From: Candidatus Shapirobacteria bacterium
GTDB taxonomy: Bacteria > Patescibacteriota > Microgenomatia > UBA12405
Reading direction: 5' to 3'
Assembly: GCA_009885205.1 (NCBI GenBank)
Contig: VFLE01000202.1
Location: 1-16,443 of the forward strand
Length of the DNA: 16,443 nucleotides
Made by a program: the position numbers and the translations under genes. The notes under the pieces were generated by a model. The model did not search any database. It saw nothing but the letters and a program-made list of their open reading frames with translations, and was not told the origin of the DNA. This document shows positions 13,048 through 16,443 of this stretch, piece by piece; position 1 is the first letter of the stretch; the number at the start of each line of letters is the position of its first letter.

Positions 13048-13182
13048 AACAATTTCCAAATTCACAAGTTCCAAACAATTTCCATTATTCAAGTTTCAAA
13101 TTACAAAATAATCATGGAATTTGTTATTTGATATTTGTTATTTGTTTGGAAATTGTAGATTTGTTTTTTGGAACTTGGATTT
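13048..13182. repeat. Long imperfect inverted repeat between convergent genes
   Basis: CAAGTTCCAAA (13065-13075) pairs with TTTGGAACTTG (13167-13177), and CAATTTCC (13076-13083) pairs with GGAAATTG (13148-13155). The inner part holds the direct repeats TTGTTATTTG and TTTGTTATTTG. It fills the 139-nt space between the carboxypeptidase stop and the stop of the minus-strand membrane gene. It could fold into a long, weak cruciform and act as a bidirectional end of transcription. Similar TTCCAAA/TTTGGAA-rich inverted repeats are, as I recall, frequent between CPR genes; not checked. Confidence 0.65.
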
Positions 13183-13184
13183 CC

Positions 13185-14225
13185 TTATTGAGTATATTTC
13201 TCAGTCACCGCCGGCACATAAGCCACAAAACCACCATCACCTTCAAACACATAAACCGGTTGTAAAAATTGGACTGGGGTAATTGGTTCAAAATAGGCTA
13301 ATGACACCTTTCTAATTGTCACCGTTTTTGTCTCAACATCTTTGGCTGGCCAATAATAACCCAACTTCATATCAGCCAAAGCCACTTCTGGTGTCTTAAT
13401 GGGGTAGGTTGATGGAGCACTATCATCGACATTTATATATTTATAATTAACTTCCACTATTTTTTTGGCCGCTACCGATGAGCCAGATAATAAAACTGAA
13501 ACCGATGATTTGTCCAATGACTCGGAAACAATATTTCTTTCACTGTCTAATTGTTTTCTAAAAAAATCAACTCGAATAATATTGGTATCAGTCAAACCTT
13601 TAACCTCAGTCAACGCTCCAAACCCAATTTTCCACAATGTAATCTTACTAGTTCCTTCGTCCAAATCTTTATATAGTTTTCCGGCTTGTGACAAAAATGC
13701 CTTAGCCATTGATACTGCTTCATCACCATTAGGCATATTGTCGGGGTTTAACAATGTTTGGTCGTTCAAATAATCGTAATTCAATTTAAAACTATCCGCC
13801 AACACATTCATTACCAAGGTTCGATTGGTTGTCGAGTCTACAAACTGATATATTCCGGTACTAGCCTCAATTGGTTGACCATTAAATCCAATCAACCCAG
13901 CTGTTTTTTTGGCTTCTTCTAGTGCCCCAATGACACTCTTTGACCGGTAAATTACATAGACATTGGTTTGGTCTTTAAATTTTGGAAAAACATCATTTGC
14001 TAATTCTAAATTAAATTCTTTTTTATCAATTGTTTTTTGAGAAAATACAATTTTTGGCAAAATTCCAAAACGAACTGTTGGAGCAGTATAAGGTGGGTGG
14101 GCTGCCAAATATGCGGCCCAAGCCGCCCCTATTACCCAATAAACTACTACCAAGGCCAGCACCCCCAATCCTCCAAATCTAATTATTTTTCGACTAACGT
14201 ATGCTGTGTATGTCAACGATGCCAT
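13185..14225 (-). CDS. Membrane-anchored protein of unknown function
   Basis: This 346-aa protein begins MASLTYTAYVSRKIIRFGG and has one N-terminal membrane segment (about 16-40, rich in Leu, Val, Ala and Trp). A large extracytoplasmic part follows, with repeated strand-turn patterns (NVYVIYRSKS, TLVMNVLADSF, IIRVDFFRKQLDSE, VVEV-type strands). The end, LGYYWPAKDVETKTVTIRKV then AYFEPITPVQFLQPVYVFEG, is reminiscent of YycH/YycI-like or PepSY-like sensor domains, but this is only a loose resemblance and I do not assign a family. An upstream ATG at 14261 adds 12 residues and crosses the gltX start; 14225 is preferred because a TAATAT lies 5 nt before it. It is divergent from gltX (38-nt gap) and convergent with the carboxypeptidase. 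Confidence 0.8.
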   Translation of the reverse strand: MASLTYTAYVSRKIIRFGGLGVLALVVVYWVIGAAWAAYLAAHPPYTAPTVRFGILPKIVFSQKTIDKKEFNLELANDVFPKFKDQTNVYVIYRSKSVIGALEEAKKTAGLIGFNGQPIEASTGIYQFVDSTTNRTLVMNVLADSFKLNYDYLNDQTLLNPDNMPNGDEAVSMAKAFLSQAGKLYKDLDEGTSKITLWKIGFGALTEVKGLTDTNIIRVDFFRKQLDSERNIVSESLDKSSVSVLLSGSSVAAKKIVEVNYKYINVDDSAPSTYPIKTPEVALADMKLGYYWPAKDVETKTVTIRKVSLAYFEPITPVQFLQPVYVFEGDGGFVAYVPAVTEKYTQ

Positions 14226-14230
14226 ACTTA

Positions 14231-14236
14231 ATATTA
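14231..14236 (-). promoter_or_regulatory. Putative -10 box (TAATAT) of the minus-strand membrane gene
   Basis: On the minus strand TAATAT (14236-14231) is followed by TAAGT and the ATG at 14225. The arrangement nearly repeats the TAATATTAAGCT-ATG before the gene at 1771. Confidence 0.42.
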
Positions 14237-14249
14237 CACTAAAGTTTAA

Positions 14250-14258
14250 TGTTAAAAT
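14250..14258 (+). promoter_or_regulatory. Putative extended -10 (TGtTAAAAT) of gltX
   Basis: TG, T, TAAAAT is followed by CAATC and the ATG at 14264. It closely parallels aspS, where TATAAT-CAGTC-ATGTC occurs. It overlaps the alternative upstream ATG (14249), which argues that 14264 is the true start. Confidence 0.48.
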
Positions 14259-14263
14259 CAATC

Positions 14264-15691
14264 ATGTCTTCAACTTCAACCATCCGTACCCGCATGGCCC
14301 CCAGCCCCACTGGAGAACTTCACATTGGTGGACTGCGAACACTACTCTATGACTACGCCCTCGCCAAACAATCGGGTGGTCAATTTATCATGCGTATCGA
14401 AGATACTGATCAAAAACGTTACGTTGCTGGTGCCGAAAAAAGACTACTCGAAGTTACCAAAAAATATGGTTTAAATTGGGACGAAGGTCCCGACATTGGC
14501 GGGCCTTATGCCCCCTATGTCCAATCGAAGCGTCTCGATATTTATCAAAAATACATTCAAGAGTTGTTAGATAAAAAATTGGCCTATCATTGTTTTTGTA
14601 CCGCAGACAGGTTAAAAGAAGTTCACGAACTCCAAAAGGCTGCTAAAAAAATCCAAAAATATGACCGTCATTGTTTGCAATTATCCCCATTAGAAATCGA
14701 AACCAAAATCAAAAATGGTCAAACTTTTGTCATTCGCATGAAAATCCCCGACAATCAAACCATTATTTGCCAAGATCTAGTTCGTGGTGATATTAAATTT
14801 AATACAAACGATATTGATGACCAAGTTTTGGTCAAAAGTAATGGTATTCCTACCTATCATCTAGCCGCTGTCATTGATGACCATCTTATGAAAATCTCTC
14901 ATGTCTTTCGCGGTGAGGAATGGATTTCCTCAACCCCCAAACATGTTCTTTTGTACCAATTTTTTGGTTGGGAAGTACCTAAGTTTGTTCATTTAACTGT
15001 ATTTCTTGACCCCGATGGTCACGGCAAAATGAGCAAACGTCACGGTTCTACCCATGCTCAGGCATTTTTAGATGATGGCTATTTGCCAGAGGCAGTCCTT
15101 AATTTCATTATGCTTTTGGGATGGAATCCAGGAACAGAAAAAGAGTTGTTTACCAAAGATGAATTTGTCAAAGAATTTAGCCTCGACCATCTCCATAAAA
15201 AAGCCCCTATTTTTGATCGCAAAAAATTAGATTATTTTAACGGTCTTTATATTCGTCAATTAAGTGACCAAAATTTTGGCAAATATTTTAAAAAATTTGT
15301 ATCCCAAATTTCTGATGATCAAATAAAAACACTAACACCAATTTTAAAAGAAAGAATCGTTAAATTTTCTGACCTAAAAGAGTCTCTCAAGTTTTTATTT
15401 GAAGATGTTGTTTATGACAAAGAATTATTATTAAAAAAGGGGACTGATCCAAAACTAGCCACCGAAATGTTGTCAAAAACAAAAGAATTATTGTCTGATT
15501 TTAATAATCTCTCCGAGAGAATTTTAAATTTAGTCAAGGAAAACAATTGGAATACCGGTGAGTACTTTATGGTTCTCCGTGTCGCTATCTGCGGTGTCGC
15601 CTTTACCCCTCCTGTCGTCGAGTGTCTTCCTGCCCTAGGTCAAGATAACACTATTCGTAAAATAGATATCGCTCTAGATTTGCTAAAATAA
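14264..15691 (+). CDS. gltX: Glutamate--tRNA ligase
   Basis: GluRS, a class I synthetase of 475 aa, charges tRNA with glutamate. It has the HIGH-type motif in RMAPSPTGELHIGGLRT (HIGG at 20-23), FIMRIEDTDQKR, and the CFCTADRL region. Further on are DLVRGDIKF, FRGEEWISSTPKH, and KMSKR at 255-259 in GHGKMSKRHGS, followed by the helical anticodon-binding domain to residue 475. The KMSKR and active-site residues are intact. Many bacteria lacking GlnRS use a non-discriminating GluRS that also makes Glu-tRNA(Gln) for GatCAB; whether this one does cannot be told. An upstream ATG at 14249 would add five residues; 14264 fits the family start and the -10 spacing. The next gene begins about 5 nt after the stop. 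Confidence 0.97.
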   Translation: MSSTSTIRTRMAPSPTGELHIGGLRTLLYDYALAKQSGGQFIMRIEDTDQKRYVAGAEKRLLEVTKKYGLNWDEGPDIGGPYAPYVQSKRLDIYQKYIQELLDKKLAYHCFCTADRLKEVHELQKAAKKIQKYDRHCLQLSPLEIETKIKNGQTFVIRMKIPDNQTIICQDLVRGDIKFNTNDIDDQVLVKSNGIPTYHLAAVIDDHLMKISHVFRGEEWISSTPKHVLLYQFFGWEVPKFVHLTVFLDPDGHGKMSKRHGSTHAQAFLDDGYLPEAVLNFIMLLGWNPGTEKELFTKDEFVKEFSLDHLHKKAPIFDRKKLDYFNGLYIRQLSDQNFGKYFKKFVSQISDDQIKTLTPILKERIVKFSDLKESLKFLFEDVVYDKELLLKKGTDPKLATEMLSKTKELLSDFNNLSERILNLVKENNWNTGEYFMVLRVAICGVAFTPPVVECLPALGQDNTIRKIDIALDLLK

Positions 15692-15696
15692 TTTCT

Positions 15697-16443
15697 GTGT
15701 GGTTATTTGCAATTTTTATTACCGAATTTTCTCCCAACCCTGTTGTTCCTCAAACTGAATGGGTAGAAATTAAAAACGATAGTAGCGAAACTGCCGATAT
15801 CAACGGCTATATTATTCGTGATTCCACTTCGTCAAATAAACAAATTTTGTCCGGGACCATCCCTCCTCAAAGTTATTTTGCCTTTAGCTTTGATCACTCG
15901 TTTTTAAATAATAGTAGTACCGACACTGTTAGACTTTTTGACAAAAGCAACAATTTAATTGATTCCCAATCATCAAAATTTATTTCCGGTGGTTTATCTT
16001 TTTCTCGTCAGTCCGATGGCTCGTGGTGCCCCACTGATATCTCCCCAAATTTTCCCAATAACTTATGCAAAGACTCATACTCATTACAAAATAGCCCCAC
16101 TCCCATTCCCTATGTTTCCTTAAAAATAACTGACATTGATGCTGACAAAGAATTAATTGAAATAAATAATGATAATAACTTTTCTGTTTCACTTCTCGAT
16201 TGGCGAGTCCGCGATAATAGTGGTAGTATTCGAAAATTAACTTGCACCACTATTAAACCAAATAGCAATTGTCTGTCAACATTTTCTTCCGGTTATTTAA
16301 ATAATGATATTGACAAAATAACTTTATTAGACCCATTGAAACGAGAAATTAGTATTTATAGTTATGATTTAAAAAAACAATCAACTCCGAAACCAACTTC
16401 TACCAAAATTTCTACAGCAATTATTAAACAAAATATAATTAAT
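15697..16443 (+). CDS. Lamin-tail-domain (LTD) surface protein, cut by the window edge
   Basis: An open frame of at least 249 codons runs off the window. After a short hydrophobic stretch (WLFAIF), it reads ITEFSPNPVVPQTEWVEIKN, then INGYIIRDSTSSNKQILSG, IPPQSYFAFSFDHSFLNN and DTVRLFDKSNNLIDS, the pattern of an LTD domain (PF00932). SWCPTDISPNFPNNLC follows, as usual in bacterial LTD proteins. A second, weaker LTD-like unit begins ISLKITDIDADKELIEINN-like (VSLKITDIDADKELIEI) with LLDWRVRDNSGSIRKL. The end is a Pro/Thr/Ser/Lys linker. No ATG is available: the frame opens at 15661 after a stop, and candidate starts are GTG 15697 or the non-standard ATA 15688/ATT 15691 overlapping the gltX stop. 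Export by signal peptide and a surface or cell-wall role are inferred from the family. Confidence 0.82.
   Translation, partial: MWLFAIFITEFSPNPVVPQTEWVEIKNDSSETADINGYIIRDSTSSNKQILSGTIPPQSYFAFSFDHSFLNNSSTDTVRLFDKSNNLIDSQSSKFISGGLSFSRQSDGSWCPTDISPNFPNNLCKDSYSLQNSPTPIPYVSLKITDIDADKELIEINNDNNFSVSLLDWRVRDNSGSIRKLTCTTIKPNSNCLSTFSSGYLNNDIDKITLLDPLKREISIYSYDLKKQSTPKPTSTKISTAIIKQNIIN

Noticed and set aside
13465..14231. Plus-strand ORFs opposite the membrane-anchored protein
   Set aside because: Lower-quality translations opposite a longer frame with a clear membrane anchor and a placed start.
15980..16192. Minus-strand 70-codon ORF
   Set aside because: Shadow of the LTD protein frame, which is open through the region with domain-like sequence.

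Overview
This is an AT-rich bacterial window packed with short-spaced housekeeping genes and a few small uncharacterised ones. The gene set points to Candidate Phyla Radiation (Patescibacteria), most likely a Microgenomates-type genome: DUF4446, DUF3048, a DUF5679-like mini-protein, a lamin-tail-domain surface protein, a winged-helix/nucleotidyltransferase-like regulator, GC-rich intergenic palindromes, and almost no Shine-Dalgarno sequences. The lineage is inferred from gene content and style. UGA is used as an ordinary stop (DUF3048 protein, SecD), so this is not a UGA=Gly lineage.

Layout. 29-997: AI-2E-type permease. 1015-1665 (minus strand): a Cys-less DUF5679-like protein of 57 aa with its own terminator, then the RNase P RNA gene rnpB. 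1771-6331 (plus): a tight operon of DUF4446, DUF3048, winged-helix/NTase-like regulator, AbrB-like protein, secD and secF. 6302-7927 (minus): an RRM RNA-binding protein, then a CCA-adding/poly(A) polymerase-type nucleotidyltransferase that overlaps secF tail to tail. 8095-9759 (plus): recJ, carrying three palindromic insertions in frame. 9772-10334: two small unrecognised genes in convergent orientation with atypical codon use. 10390-13045 (plus): aspS and a D-Ala-D-Ala carboxypeptidase. 13185-14225 (minus): a membrane-anchored protein of unknown function. 14264-15691 (plus): gltX, then a lamin-tail-domain protein cut off by the window edge.

The genes cover tRNA maturation (rnpB, CCA enzyme), tRNA charging (aspS, gltX), protein export (secDF), recombination and repair (recJ), and cell-wall trimming. 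The main points of interest are: (i) two identical perfect 28-nt palindromes plus a third, different palindrome inside the recJ reading frame, resembling the selfish palindromic elements known inside Rickettsia genes; (ii) a zinc-ribbon-like protein whose four metal-ligand positions are all non-cysteine; (iii) -10-like hexamers placed 5-6 nt before the ATG at most transcription-unit starts, suggesting leaderless mRNAs, while the Cys-less mini-protein alone has a strong Shine-Dalgarno; (iv) several families of dispersed intergenic palindromes.
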